A stretch of DNA of 64,000 nucleotides from Apostichopus japonicus (lineage: Eukaryota > Echinodermata > Holothuroidea > Aspidochirotida > Stichopodidae): the NCBI RefSeq assembly GCF_037975245.1, contig NC_092581.1, positions 9,989,303-10,053,302 of the forward strand, written 5' to 3'. Shown in pieces: positions 49,419 to 61,092 of the stretch. Made by a program: the position numbers and the translations under genes. The notes below the pieces were generated by a model. That model ran no database searches, was not told the DNA's origin, and saw only the letters and a program-made list of their open reading frames with translations. How positions within the stretch are numbered: the first letter of the stretch is position 1; each line of letters begins with the position of its first letter.

Positions 49419-50176
49419 CAGGGACGTAGCTAAGGCCTGATGATTGGGGGGGGGGGGGGGTGTAGTGGCTGAAAATCGGTTTGAAGCCAGAAAATTCCAA
49501 CTGCTGCTTTGTACCCCCCACCCTCCCCCTACTCGTCAACGATACGGTCAGTGTCAGTCAGAAAACCCAATCTTTCGCGACTGCACTTCTGTTACGAACT
49601 TGTTGTGATACAATTGTACCCATTTATATATTATTATTACCCAACAATTATCACCAAGACGGAAGGGTAATAAGACGGAAAATGATTGTATGCTATTTGC
49701 ATGCGATATAAAAACCGATGCATGCCTGTATGATATGCACATGATCATGTGTGATGCGCGCGTAGCGCGCGAAAAATTTTGGTTATATTTTTCGGGCAAG
49801 TCGTTACAACCCCCCCCCCCCCCCCCCCACAAAACAAATTGGGCTCCTACGCCTATGACGGTAGTTCTATTAGGCATTTTTTTGTAGTATTCAAAATCAT
49901 AAGAAGTTTTGTACGGTGGAGTATAAGAATCGCGAGAAACAATTTCCCAAAGTGGCAAGGAAAACGTGGTAAATATGACAGGTTAAAGGTCAATTTTGAC
50001 CGAAATTTTTAATTTTTTTTTTAGGTCATGCACAATCACAGGGATACATGAGAAGGCCTAGATAAACTAGAGTGCGACAGTCGGTTCCGACTGTCGCACT
50101 CCAATTTTCCAACTAGCGTCAGTTTTACCATGGCTTGGGGGTGAGACACACCCACACCCCCTCTAACGACGTCCCT
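49419..50176. mobile_element. Possible hAT element with CAGGGACGT ends, no TSD
   Basis: Left CAGGGACGTAGCTAAGG and right (reverse complement) CAGGGACGTCGTTAGAGG resemble a terminal-repeat pair. The right end abuts the transposase fragment just after its LNHVIVFHIHR motif. Flanks CATGTACC and CGCGGTGA do not match. Inside are a G-run (about 49446-49460), a CGCGCGTAGCGCGCG palindrome near 49757, a C19 run at 49810-49828 and an orphan end (GGCTCCTACGCCTATG) at 49857. Confidence 0.45.
50070..50101. repeat. Perfect 32-bp palindrome
   Basis: GAGTGCGACAGTCGG, a two-base TT loop, then CCGACTGTCGCACTC: 15 of 15 pairs. It would extrude or fold as a very stable hairpin. It lies inside the hAT mosaic, 75 bp from the CAGGGACGT right end. 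Confidence 0.97.
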
Positions 50177-50505
50177 GCGCGGTGAATATGGAACACGATC
50201 ACATGGTTCAGCCTCTGTTGAGTAATGGTGCTCCGTAGCCTTGTCTTCAAACGCCTCAAAGCACTAAAAGATCTCTCGGCTTCCGTCGAACTGGCGGAGG
50301 AGACGAGGAGCAACCGCAAGAGAGCTTCGACTTCACCAAACATAGCCCGTACCACTGGATTCATCAACTTGAATATTTGTCTATACCCTTCAACCGACGA
50401 CGAATGGAACTGGCCTCGAAATAAAGGCAGACTAATCTTAAGATTGTTGGAGATCTCAGGGTACCAACTCACGAGATCTGGGTGGAATTCTCCATTCAGC
50501 AACAT
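50177..50505 (-). pseudogene. hAT transposase C-terminal dimerisation domain fragment
   Basis: About 110 codons. The hallmark is ALLRLLLVSSASSTEAERSF then SALRRLKTRLRSTITQQRLN and HVIVFHIHR, the conserved C-terminal hAT dimerisation region (also in transposase-derived ZMYM/THAP relatives). No DDE or BED zinc-finger region remains upstream: only about 170 bp separate it from the element's right terminus. At the C-terminal side the frame runs into the CAGGGACGT terminal repeat, so the natural end is lost. Confidence 0.85.
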
Positions 50506-50683
50506 TGAGTGATATTCGAGGATATGAATCCTAAGATGTGTAAGCCCTCACCAAATAGAGCCATGACACTACTCTTTTTCCAAATGTGTGGGGGGGACAT
50601 TTGATATTGTTTCCCCCATCCATCGAAATGTGGGGGGGACGTGTCCCCCCGTCCCCCCCTGGATTGACGCCCATGGGTGTAAC

Positions 50684-52720
50684 CATGGAAAATACCAAAC
50701 TGGCAACTGCGTGGTCTAACATTTCTAAACATGCTACAAATTTTGCGAGAATTATACGATGATATGCTAGGCTCTTGACTAACCAATAACTACAGGCATA
50801 TTGAACAATCATTAGTCATTCAATTGGTTTATCTGTTTTACAATTGAAACATACTAATATGAATATTTGAATTGCATGTTAATATATCAGAAAAAAAAAT
50901 GGTATTTTAATTACCATTTTGAATTCATTGATTTGTGACATTTTCATATGAAATATTTGAAGTAATTGTTTCATAAACATGTGTCATTAACTTGCATGAA
51001 TCTCCACAATAAAAGTATCTTCTCAAAGTCAAAGCATGCATGCAAAATCAAATAACAATACAGTCATAATATATGTCGGCCACAGTACGGTCTGTCGTTA
51101 ACGAGAATGTAATAAATTAAAAGACGATCGCCCTCTATTAAACGACTGGACCGTAAGTAAGACTGTGAACAAAGTTGTTTATGCAATACTTACGGTTCGG
51201 TTGGCAATTTTAACAAACATAATGAGTTTTACTCAAAATAAGATCTTACAATTTGGTTAAACTAGGACACTATGCCATATTTTTTCACCGAATGAATTAA
51301 CGTTATTGAGCTATAGTGATTATTATTTTTACGCGGTTCTTTAAATTTCGTCGCGATCTAAACGTGCTATCTTACGTGCGATCTAAAGATCACAGATTCT
51401 AGTCCTTGCCGAATCATTATTTCGTTTCCTCTGGCAAGATACTTCTTATGAATTGCCTCTCTTCACACGAGTTGTCATATATGTGTGTGTTGGGGTGGGG
51501 GGGGGGGGGTGGAGAGGCATGTGAGTAACTGTAAGGTAACGTGCAAAATATTGCAGAATATATGCGCATGAGTGTGGCTTGCACCATGTGGTGGCATGCA
51601 TGGTAGGCGTAAATAAGGCGCATTATAATGGCCCGGGAAAGACTGTTTGAAATGCACGCACTTGTATTTTACACCATCATCCCCTTCCCCCACTCGGCTC
51701 CCCTCCCCTCCGATTCACACCCCTCCCCCACACACTCACACGAACACACATACATACTCCATGTAGCAGGCAGCACGACTAACAAAATTCCTCTCATGGA
51801 TGGCAAGGAATCTAATGCGAGTAATAACTTATTCTCCTGGATTCTATGACGCCGAGAAAACGACCGGCGGCTTTTGCGTTAACACATTACATAAGTTTAA
51901 TTTCCTTTCAGTATATACATTGTAAATCCTTACACGTATACAACGTTATTTGAACACCAAGGCGCCCCTGCCTGAGTCAGAACAGGTATATTATATACAT
52001 GTATCAATGTGTGACAATATCGTATCCAAGGCGTATATCCTTTGCTTAGTAATAAAACTCTAGTTTAAAAAAAAGGGTTCCAAGCTTTTTCGTACTTTTG
52101 CTTGCACAAATTCAGGCGTTCTTTACAATGGGCACACAATAAGGAGGAATTGTGACTCATTGAGGGTTGAAATACGGGGACGCTCAATAATTTTAATTGC
52201 ACATGCGCAATGTCAAATAGTAGACCAGGAATTGGTATTACCCTCAGCAGAAACTCACGAATATACGTTCATATTTACTATAACTCTCCTCATTTAGTAA
52301 ATATATTAATTTAAAAGTCACCTTCATACTCCATATCCATGAAGTCATGGGTGATAGAAACAAGAAAGCAACGACAAAGACAAAAGTTGGAAACTGAAAT
52401 TCCACTCTGTTATTTCGCCTATAGGTTCACAGCACGATGGGTTTGTATTATAACTGTTTGTATTTGATTGGGACATCGTATTTAAATAGTAGCGGGCGAA
52501 TTTTCCTTGATTTTTTTGCTGAAGTACGTGAACAATCCCCTGTCAGCATAGGTGACGGAAAAGGGTTAACATTTCGAGAGAGAGAGGTGGTAGGGGGAGG
52601 GGGAAGAGGGGAGGGGGAAGGAGAACTTCAAAAGGCAGTGGAACATGTGACTTTGATTTGAGAAAGCAACCCGCAAAATCACCTCAAAACGTCCCGACAA
52701 TATGGACCTTCCATATGGAT
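50684..52720. other. Intergenic sequence, no gene recognised
   Basis: AT-rich first kilobase, then a G-run at about 51499-51509 and CA/CACA-rich sequence near 51720-51760. Short frames only. Confidence 0.5.
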
Positions 52721-52833
52721 CCTCCTCCTCCTCCTCCTCCTCCTCCTCCTCCTCCTCCTCGTCATCATCGTCATCGTCGTCATCGTCATCATCGTCGTTG
52801 TCGTCATCGTCATCGTCATAATCATCATCATCA
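52721..52833. repeat. Trinucleotide arrays (CTC)n then (GTCATC)n
   Basis: About 13 CTC units are followed by about 70 bp of GTC/ATC triplets. The frames read poly-E/poly-D on the minus strand and poly-P/H-R on the plus strand; these are repeat translations. Confidence 0.95.
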
Positions 52834-54403
52834 AATACAAATTCAAAAATAAGTTTGTAAACAGCTGTTTTAATTTGAGCTCGGCGTCGTGTAACACGGT
52901 TGAGACTCATATCTCGGGTTACTTCACTATTTCTGTTGATTGGATCACGAGTGGACTCTGTAGGGTATATGTTTGACGATAATCTCTCCCCCCCCCACCC
53001 CAACCCCCCTCCCTCAAAAAGTATATCCGACGGCTGTTTGGTCGATTATTTTACTCCCTCGATGCTTGCTGAGTCCACAGAGCCAATGCCTGGTATAAGA
53101 TTACCGGGGAAATCCCAGTCATTGGATTACAAAAAGTATATAAAGCCGATGGCGATTGGCTGATAAGCATTCATAAGGGTTCATACAACATTCGTGCGAG
53201 GGGCAAAGACTATACAGGGAACTCTAGAGTAGCAGCTCCCTGGAATATATGTTTTTCGCATAAACAATACTCTCCACATCTCTCACTATTAATGCACCCC
53301 TAGCCCCTGCCCTTCCCTTGTTCTCTCCTCAACAGCTCGCGGCTCCTGATTAAGGAAAAAGGAATAAAAACGAGTCACACAGTCGCCATGTTCTTCATCC
53401 TCTACCGAATAATTTCCCCGCTCTTTAGGCTTGATAAAATAAGAGAATCATAAGTCAAACCATTTGTATTCGTTTATTTATGTATAACGATCACCCAAAG
53501 TACAGTTCATTGACTTTTCAGAACGGAATTTCTTTTCTTTTTTCTTTTACCTTCAAAGAGCCTTCCGTTTGATTCCTCACTTCTGTTTATTTCACTCGGA
53601 TTTTATCACTACAACAAAAATTTGCATAGTGATTGGGGCATAAAGTACATCACTGACAACGTTTATTTATTTATTTATTTATTTACTTTTTTTTTACATT
53701 TTTTTTATTCTTTAGTTGGCCATCGATCTTTTCAGCATTTCGCCTCTAACCAAAAACAATTATTTCAATATTTACTTTCTTTTTCTTTTCTATAGTCGTG
53801 AATATGACCTTTCTTTTAGTTCAAACAATGTATCTGTTTCCTTAGATGTGCCTAGAGTGCTCTCGAGTTACAGTAAAGATACAGTGTCTTGTATCAACAA
53901 ACTCTCTTATTCAGTATTATACTCTATAAGATTTCACAGTCAGCTGCTTGAAAAACAGATAGAAAGTGAACAAGAAAAGAAATACGCTATGAATGGACGA
54001 TTCAAATCTGAATTGGACAAAAAAAATCGAATTGGACAAAGAAAAGAGAAAAAAGCACAATGACCGCAGATTAGCAGTGACTACATCAATCGAAATCTTT
54101 TTGAATTACATGAGCTAGTTCATATCATTTCAACAAACAGTGTATATCTTTATTCTTACATATCGAATCATCGCTCTCTATCACGGAAAGACAAAAATAT
54201 GAAATTTCATGAACTCCAGACTGCGCATGCTCAAACTGCACGCATCGGTGAGAATAAATCCTTACCTACGTCATGTTCAGTGTTCCGAAGGTTCACCGAA
54301 TCTCTTCTAAAGGGATAACTGTATATAACTTAAAGTTCGATGTATCGTGTGACTATATCACAGCCTTCCAGCGCGAATACAACAGCAGGAGTACAAGTAG
54401 AAT
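52834..54403. other. Intergenic sequence, no gene recognised
   Basis: Includes a C-run near 52988, a TTTA simple repeat near 53662-53685 and a 115-codon plus-strand frame at 53716-54063 with a charged C-terminus but no recognisable domain. I cannot support it as a gene. Confidence 0.45.
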
Positions 54404-54740
54404 GACACGGGGGGGGGGGGGGGTAGAAAGCTTCCAAAAAGTGGGGGGCACAACATCAGAGGGGCACTTTCTCATTCCACAACCACCACTCGTTACGCTA
54501 TAAACCGATACACACCGGCCATATCACTTAAATATATATGATGTGTTAGTATGCTATCAATACTATTATGGTGCGCGTGAATAATTAAAATAAAATATTA
54601 AACTTAACAAAGGCTTAAGATATCCAAAAGACAGTTCTTCATCAAAGGGGCACATTTTATTTGCCAGTAGGGCACATTTGCTAGTTTGGAAAAAAAGTGT
54701 GGGGGTGGCACGTGCCCCCAGTGCCCCCGGCTCCTACCCC
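54404..54740. mobile_element. Relative of the 47491 hAT element, left end damaged
   Basis: A G16 run followed by GGGGGGCACAACATCAGAGG and GGCACTTT resembles the left interior of the 47491 element. On the right, GTGGCACGTGCCCCCAGTGC and CCCCGGCTCCTACCCCTTG match its right end. AATGACAC before and AATGACCC after may be a decayed TSD (7 of 8), but no left terminal repeat is visible. Confidence 0.55.
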
Positions 54741-54757
54741 TTGAATGACCCCCTTGG

Positions 54758-54960
54758 GTATGAGTAGAAGTATGAGTACAAGGCTATAAGCATGAGTACA
54801 AGTACTTAGTCTTTCCCTATAGTCTGTGTAACAGACTTCCAAATGCCCGAGTGTATACGAATACAAATCCATGTCGACACGTATGAGTACAGGTAACTGT
54901 TCTATAATATGAGTACACGATTTTACGGGCTCAGTACAAGTCTGTTACAATTTGAACAAG
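54758..54960 (+). repeat. Irregular GAGTACAAG-type repeats
   Basis: TATGAGTAGAAG, TATGAGTACAAGG, CATGAGTACAAGTA, TATGAGTACAGG and TATGAGTACACG recur irregularly. Similar GAGTAC/GAGTA words occur near 41190-41275. Confidence 0.55.
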
Positions 54961-55589
54961 TCATGGTTTGTGTGGACACTATATCGGACACATGCAAACG
55001 CATACACGAACACACACACATGTATAGAACTCATGATCATTCTTTTCGTATTCGTGTATACAGTTGAAATACTATTACAAATGATCAAATTATGAATAAA
55101 GTTTATTACAGAAATGGAAACGGGAGATGAAAATTAATATTCAATTACTTTCCCCGTGGGAGCCTCTCAAATGACTGGTTTATACTTTTAATAATTTTGT
55201 CATTTTGTGGGTAATAGTCTGGTTGTTTTACAGGCCTTGTAAGGAATATAAAAAATACGAAAATGTAAAATTGTCCAAACTGATTATAATTAAAGCCTAT
55301 GCATTGAATTAAACAAACTGATGGTTTGATAATATTTAATAATATGATTTTATTGAAATATATACAATTTACAGCTGTTGAGGTACAGAGGTAGATGCGT
55401 GTTACGTATAATGTCAATGACCGTGCATGGTAAGGGCAATGACCAACCTCCTATACGCGGGTAGCTTCACTTTTTGACACGGAGCTGTTGTATAGTTCGG
55501 ATATTGTGTATATTTTGTCTTGTATATTTTATTGGGAAATCTTTTTAAGCTTGTGTTGGGATATTACATGCATTGGATCATATTGTCTA

Positions 55590-56935
55590 TCCTTTATTGG
55601 CAGTTACTTGTATATCCTTTTTTGGGTGTTATCTTATATATCCTTTATTGAGCTATCGTGTATATCCTTTATTGGGAGATATCTTATATATCCTTTATTG
55701 AGATATCTTGTATATCCTTTAATGAGATATCTTGTGTATCGTTTATTTGGAGATATATTGTATATCCTTTATTGGGAGATATCTTGTATATCCATTATTG
55801 GGAGATATCTTGTATATCCTTTATTGGGATAGTTTGTATATCCTTTATTTGGGAGATATCTTGTATATTCTCTATTGGGAGATATCGCGTATATCCTTTA
55901 ATAATATATCTTGTATATCCTTTATTGGGATAGTTTGTATATCCTTTATTTGGGAGATATCTTGTATATTCTCTATTGGGAGATATCGCGTATATCCTTT
56001 AATGAGATATCTTGTTTATCCTTTATTGAGATATCTTGTATATCTTTTATTGAGATATCTTATATGTCCTTTATTGGGGGATATCTTGTATATCCTTTAT
56101 TGGGAGATATCTTGTGTATCCTTCATTGGGAGATATCTTGTATATCCTTTAATGAGATATCTTGTATATCCTTTATTGTGATATCTTGTATATCTTTTAT
56201 TGAGATATCTTGTATGTCCTTTATTGGGAGATATCTTATATATCCTTTATTGGGAGATATCTTGTATATCCTTTATTTTGGATATCTTGTATATCCTTTA
56301 TTGGGATATTTTGTATATCCTTTATTGGGAGATATCTTGTATATCCTTTATTGGGAGATATCTTGTATATCCTTCATTGGGAGATATCGCGTATATCCTT
56401 TATTGGGAGGTATCTTGAGTATCCTTTATTGGGAGATATCTTGTATATCCTTTATTGGGAGATATATTGTATATCCTTCATTGGGAGATATCGCGTATAT
56501 CCTTTAATGAGATATCTTGTATATCCTTTATTGAGATATCTTGTATATCTTTTATTGAGATATCGCGTATGTCCTTTATTGGGAGATATCTTGTATATCC
56601 TTTATTGAGATATCTTGTATATCCTTCATTGGGAGATATCTTATATATCCTTCATTGGGAGATATCTTGTATATCCTTTATTTTGGATATCTTGTACATC
56701 CATCATTGGGAGATATCTTGTATATCCTTTATTGGGAGACATCTTGTATATCCTTTATTGGGAGATGTTGCGTATATCCTTTATTGGGAGATATCGCGTA
56801 TATCCTTTATTGGGATATCTTGTATATCCTTTATTGGAGATATCTTGTATATCCTTTATTGGGAGATATCTTGTATATCCTCTATTGGGAGATATCTTTT
56901 AATGGGATATCGTGTATATCTTGTAGTTGGATATA
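55590..56935. repeat. Large minisatellite, 24-26-bp unit, about 50 copies
   Basis: Unit: GGGAGATATCTTG followed by TATATCCTTTATT; the GAG variant lacks two G. CGCG and TTATA variants of the middle alternate along the array. A higher-order block of about 102 bp is repeated at 55829 and 55931. Because the unit contains no stop codon in the plus frames, frames of up to 198 codons (CISFIGRYLVYPLLGD-type) arise; these are not genes. Confidence 0.97.
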
Positions 56936-58115
56936 TTTGATTCTACTTTGCCGAGGAGAGAATAAGGTACAATAGAAAATATAAGATTTATTTCCACCAT
57001 ACTAACCCCACAAGGAATTATGATATTAGGCAAAGACGTTAAAGGTTTGCTAATGAGGAGATAGAACATTGCATTGACATTTGGGGACATAAAGCTTTCT
57101 TTATTGCACTAAGTGATGATATATATATATATATCAGAACATGCAAGTAGATTAATGGGTATCCGTTTATGTGTGAATATTAAAGGAGTCAGTCAGTCAA
57201 ATCGACCCAACTCAACCACATGCAGCTTAACTGATCAGTTCTTGGTTTGTGTGATAGGCTAGGCAGTCCAGTCGCTTTCATGAGCCTGCTCTGTTAAAAG
57301 GATAAATTCTAAGTACTAGTATATCAAAGAAATGAAACCTGTATCGATATTTTGTTGGTGTTCTCAAAATTAAATTTGTGCATAATGCCATAATTTTCAC
57401 TAGATAAAATGCCGTAATTTTGAATATGGCCCCTCCAAATTTGACATCCTGTTTACGCCACTGTTATATAACTCCATCAATCATTAATTAATTAAATTAA
57501 TCAATTAAATGTTACGGGATCAAGAGAAGTTAATTTCTGTTTTTTTAATTATATATATACATACCTTACGAAAATGTTCATGTGACGAAATGGTAGTAGA
57601 AATAAAATAAATTGGTAATTTAACATAATTAAGAAAACATTTAGTGAAAATATCCTAATAAAGAATCTTAAAATTGTATTAATTGCAGTCTGGTTTTGTA
57701 TAATATGTGATAGGTTGATAAAATTGACGACAAAATTTGGTATAAACTGCTTTAAGATCAATCGTTTGGCACCACCAATAACGTAATCAGAAATGATCCT
57801 TAGCCTAACGTATTACATCTATTTATCGCCAACCAGGCCTAACCAGATACACATGCATTCACGCACGCAATTGATCACTTTGCACGTACTAAAATGAGGC
57901 CAACAGAATGTCAACCGTCAAAATTAAGTTCATTACCTGAGAGAACTACTTGCTGTTGTCGTCTCAACAGGCATGTGCAAAATGTATCAAAATTTAGTCA
58001 TTTTCGCGAACATCGACCTTCCGAATTCCCCGTGAGGCGTTAGTTTGGCAGTTTTCTTATTAACGTGGATATTTCTTCATTAACGATACATGCTTCGTGG
58101 CTGCCTCATGTGATG
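56936..58115. other. Intergenic sequence with an orphan hAT-like end
   Basis: No gene recognised. Near 57430-57465 GGCCCCTCCAAATTTGACAT leads into GTTTACGCCACTG, the reverse complement of a CAGTGGCGTAAAC-type hAT terminus. No partner end was found. Confidence 0.45.
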
Positions 58116-58117
58116 CG

Positions 58118-58130
58118 GTTACCTAGCAAC
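58118..58130. promoter_or_regulatory. Candidate X-box (RFX-type) site
   Basis: GTTACCTAGCAAC: two imperfect half-sites GTTACC and AGCAAC around one base. AGCAACCCA just after is inverted as TGGGTTGCT about seven bases later. No adjacent gene is known, so function is speculative. Confidence 0.3.
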
Positions 58131-58307
58131 CCAAGTATGCTGGGTTGCTCCAGAGCCCGCGGGCAAATTTCTTCTTAAGTAGTAGTCCTGGGGGGAACGT
58201 GACACCCGACAGCTGTTATAAATATTCATTTTCATAAATAATGTTTCTTTCCACGACGCGGACTGCTGAAACGAAGAAGATTCATCTGACTACAGTCTGA
58301 CAGTGAA

Positions 58308-58308
58308 G

Positions 58309-58375
<67 letters not shown>
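58308..58375. repeat. (TA)n microsatellite
   Basis: About 68 bp of TA with one CA interruption. Long IYIYIY frames across it are artefacts. Confidence 0.97.
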
Positions 58376-58379
<4 letters not shown>

Positions 58380-58389
58380 ACGCGATACG

Positions 58390-59955
58390 ACCTCCTGGGC
58401 AGACACCTACCGTAACAGTACACATAATCAAATGCCATGAACGCGGGCTTCTGTGTTATGGGATTTAATTTTGAACACGGCCGAACTTTTCAGCTTTACA
58501 AATGGGACTTAAGATCCGTTCGAAGGGTCTACAGTTTCTATGTTTTTTTCTTCTTTCTTCCAGTCGAGAAGGAAGTTTGGGAGAGTGGGGACTCATGCAA
58601 GTATTGTATTTCATCTGTACGAGAAAGTATTGTCTTTCATCTGTACAAGCCTGTTTCAAAATTAATGGCAGTTCAATTGTTAACTTCTTTGTGTTTTGTT
58701 GTTGTTCTTGCTGTTGATACATGTGTTTGTGTGTGGGTTTGGAGGAAGGGGTAGGGGAAGGGGATGAGTTTCTTGTGCCTGGTCCTGGCATAGGGTCCTA
58801 CAGACATTTCTTGATAACGCCACTAGTACCGAACCCATAAACGTCTTGTAGAGTGAGTCGGATGTCATATGAAAATCTAATTGTATAACTCCCTGAGTAT
58901 CCAATTTACCGACACGTATAAAGGTACCCCCTCCCTTCCATAATGCCTGTGCTTTCGGGTTTGGGTAGAGGATGGAGAGTGCATGGAAAGGTATTAGAAG
59001 AAGCGGCTGACAAACCTAGTTTAACACACAGGCCATAAAATCAACTGTGAAAGGGATAACAAACCTTAAATATTCTGTTGTTCAGTTAAAATGTGAATAA
59101 TCTCGTGTAATCTGAACTATCTGTATCTCTTATCAACTCTCAAAAATCTGTCGAAAGTCACCTTTTTACCCTGGTTCTCGAAATAACTTTCTGACAATGA
59201 TTCCTCTAAAGAGAAACGTATAAACTGTCTAAAATTGGCGTTGTATCTGTTTACGATAAAACTAGATGTTGCCAAGGCCACGTATAGTAACAGTTGGGTC
59301 TACCCACTTTGTAAACAACTGTCTTTCAAGAACTCAATCATAATTACAGAGTTGGAACTTTATTGTTATTTTATTTTGTAAGTATAGCCTATTAGGTTAC
59401 TATAGATCCATGCAAATTGGGTGGAATTTTAATTATTTCTACCGTAGCAAAATCTAACCTATACAACAATTTACAAAGATTATTATCGCTTTTATGCATA
59501 TACGTTGAGATTTGTATCAAACGCCGCAAACTTAGTATATATAGCTTTTGTGATTTCGAAAACAACAATTACGGAAAACTATGTCACTCCGATTGACTGC
59601 AGAATCTGAATATATTGTTGGCAATTTTTTGTTTCTTTGGCATCGGCGGTGATTCTGTTTACTTGTTATTCGATACAAATACACTTGTGCGTTTCATTAT
59701 ATGAAAAAGTTCAAAATTTCAGAAATTTTACCAGTTGTTCTTTTCTTTTCCCATTTTTGTTTTACTTGTAAAAAGAGTAAAATATTTTAATCTTCCTTTT
59801 GGAAATGTAATTCATACAAGCGGGTCTTGTTAATCTATGACTTAAAACCCTGTTCTTGTTTGGGCAAAAAAATTACCTTTTGGTTGACCTGCAAACTATA
59901 GTAACTTCAACTATCATAGGAGACACAAACACTAACAATCATTAATGGTTTAAGT
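58390..59955. other. Intergenic sequence, no gene recognised
   Basis: Only short, unrecognisable frames (longest about 105 codons at 58437 overlapping others on both strands). Composition is AT-rich. I see no splice-bounded exon or RNA gene. Confidence 0.5.
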
Positions 59956-60473
59956 CAGGATTTCCATAACTTTATACCCCGCGAACCCCCTGTGGATGTC
60001 AGAGTTGTCCACGAACCCCCAACTTTTCGAGACACGATCTGAGTCATTATTATACTATAATACGCATAACAGTGCTTCGTAAAAGATCAAGTTCATAGTG
60101 TAATATTGTAATAAAAAAAAACAAGAGATGAACAAACATTTATTTGGAAACTTCAAGATCAGATCAGCTCTTTATCTTCACGACGTACTGTCATGCGTAC
60201 ACCTACAACCAAGTCATGCGGCCTATGTCTGTTTCATAATTCAGTTATTTATCACATGCACGGTACGGTACTACTATGGCAACATAAGCTTATGGAACGC
60301 GAAATGAGTTTGTCGATAGGTACGACTTTGTACATTACTAAATTATATGATATATCAGATTTTAGTTCAACAAAATGTACTCTAGTTTTGATTTTCAGAA
60401 ACGTCTCACGAACCCCATGGGATGGACTCACGCACCCCCTGGGGGTTCATGCACCCCAGTTAGGGAACCCCTA
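59956..60473. mobile_element. Non-autonomous hAT element, 518 bp, with 8-bp TSD, inverted relative of 28807
   Basis: Flanked by identical GTTTAAGT duplications (59948-59955 and 60474-60481). The left end is CAGGATTTCCATAACTTT; the right end in reverse complement is TAGGGGTTCCCTAACTGG, its last base mutated from the usual C. Outer parts match the 28.8-kb element in reverse orientation (GGGGGTTC blocks, TTGTACATTACTAAATTATA, AACGTCTCACGAACCCC). The longer interior shows that the 28.8-kb copy is an internal deletion or this one an expansion. Confidence 0.9.
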
Positions 60474-61092
60474 GTTTAAGTGATAGAGAATGTCATGACG
60501 TCTTATAACATTATATTCCATTTAATGTTGCTTCACATGCAATGAAGGCCTAAGTCTTGATCAAGTCTAAATATGACGTCATCGAGCCACATGTGCTTCA
60601 GTGTGCTATATGTCTCTCTTGATTTATTTCAATGTTTATTTCTTGTAATGAAGATGGGTTTTTGCAAATGAACCTTCTTAACATGAAAATAATGATAGCA
60701 CTGATTTCGGTAGTCAATGTTGTAATTTTCTACCTCCAAAATATGAAGTCACAGATCTACAAAATTACACCTCCAACCGACGACTTTGAAACTAGAATAT
60801 CTGCCAAACCATAGAACAAGAGTTGTCTTCACTTTTGGGGGTGGGGTGGGTGTGGGGCGGGGGTGGGGGGGGGTGATCTGCACAAAGACCTGTGTCACAT
60901 AAACATGATGGTGATGGTTGGATGTGTGACCTTTTAATGTCTCGAGAACGAAAAACAGACATAAATTGAATCTGATCTTAAAATGTATAGTAATCATACA
61001 AACTAAAAATGTACCGTCTTTGGACTGCTTCTTTTATATTCACACAATTACTCTATAATATGACTTTATAGGCCTATTGTAAGTGCTAAACT
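60474..61092. other. Intergenic sequence, no gene recognised
   Basis: Contains a G-rich tract around 60837-60873 (GGGGGTGGGG type). No supported gene. Confidence 0.5.

Larger units (their letters stand above)
47137..50675. mobile_element. hAT transposon, 3539 bp, with 8-bp TSD and nested insertions
   Basis: Identical 8-bp duplications GGTGTAAC flank it (47129-47136 and 50676-50683). Terminal repeats CAGGGGCGTCAATCC (47137-47151) and, in reverse complement at 50661-50675, CATGGGCGTCAATCC match at 14 of 15. Next to the right end lies a minus-strand hAT transposase C-terminus (50177-50505). The interior is a mosaic: a nested hAT at 47491-48141, a 48551-48911 hAT-like pair and several orphan ends. 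Most of the transposase is missing, so this copy cannot be autonomous. Confidence 0.88.

Noticed and set aside
52566-53003. 145-codon frame with poly-Asp and poly-Glu
   Set aside because: Trinucleotide arrays; flanks show no conserved coding features.
53716-54063. 115-codon plus-strand frame with a charged C-terminus
   Set aside because: No domain, no splice or promoter evidence, and AT-rich composition typical of chance frames.
55590-56935. Regularly spaced repeats suggestive of a CRISPR array
   Set aside because: Units are contiguous without unique spacers, the period is 24-26 bp and the DNA is eukaryotic.
55488-56975. Several overlapping frames of 90-198 codons with YILYWEISCISFIG-type repeats
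   Set aside because: They are the three plus frames of the 24-26-bp minisatellite, which lacks stop codons; unit length is not a multiple of three and all frames are equally open.
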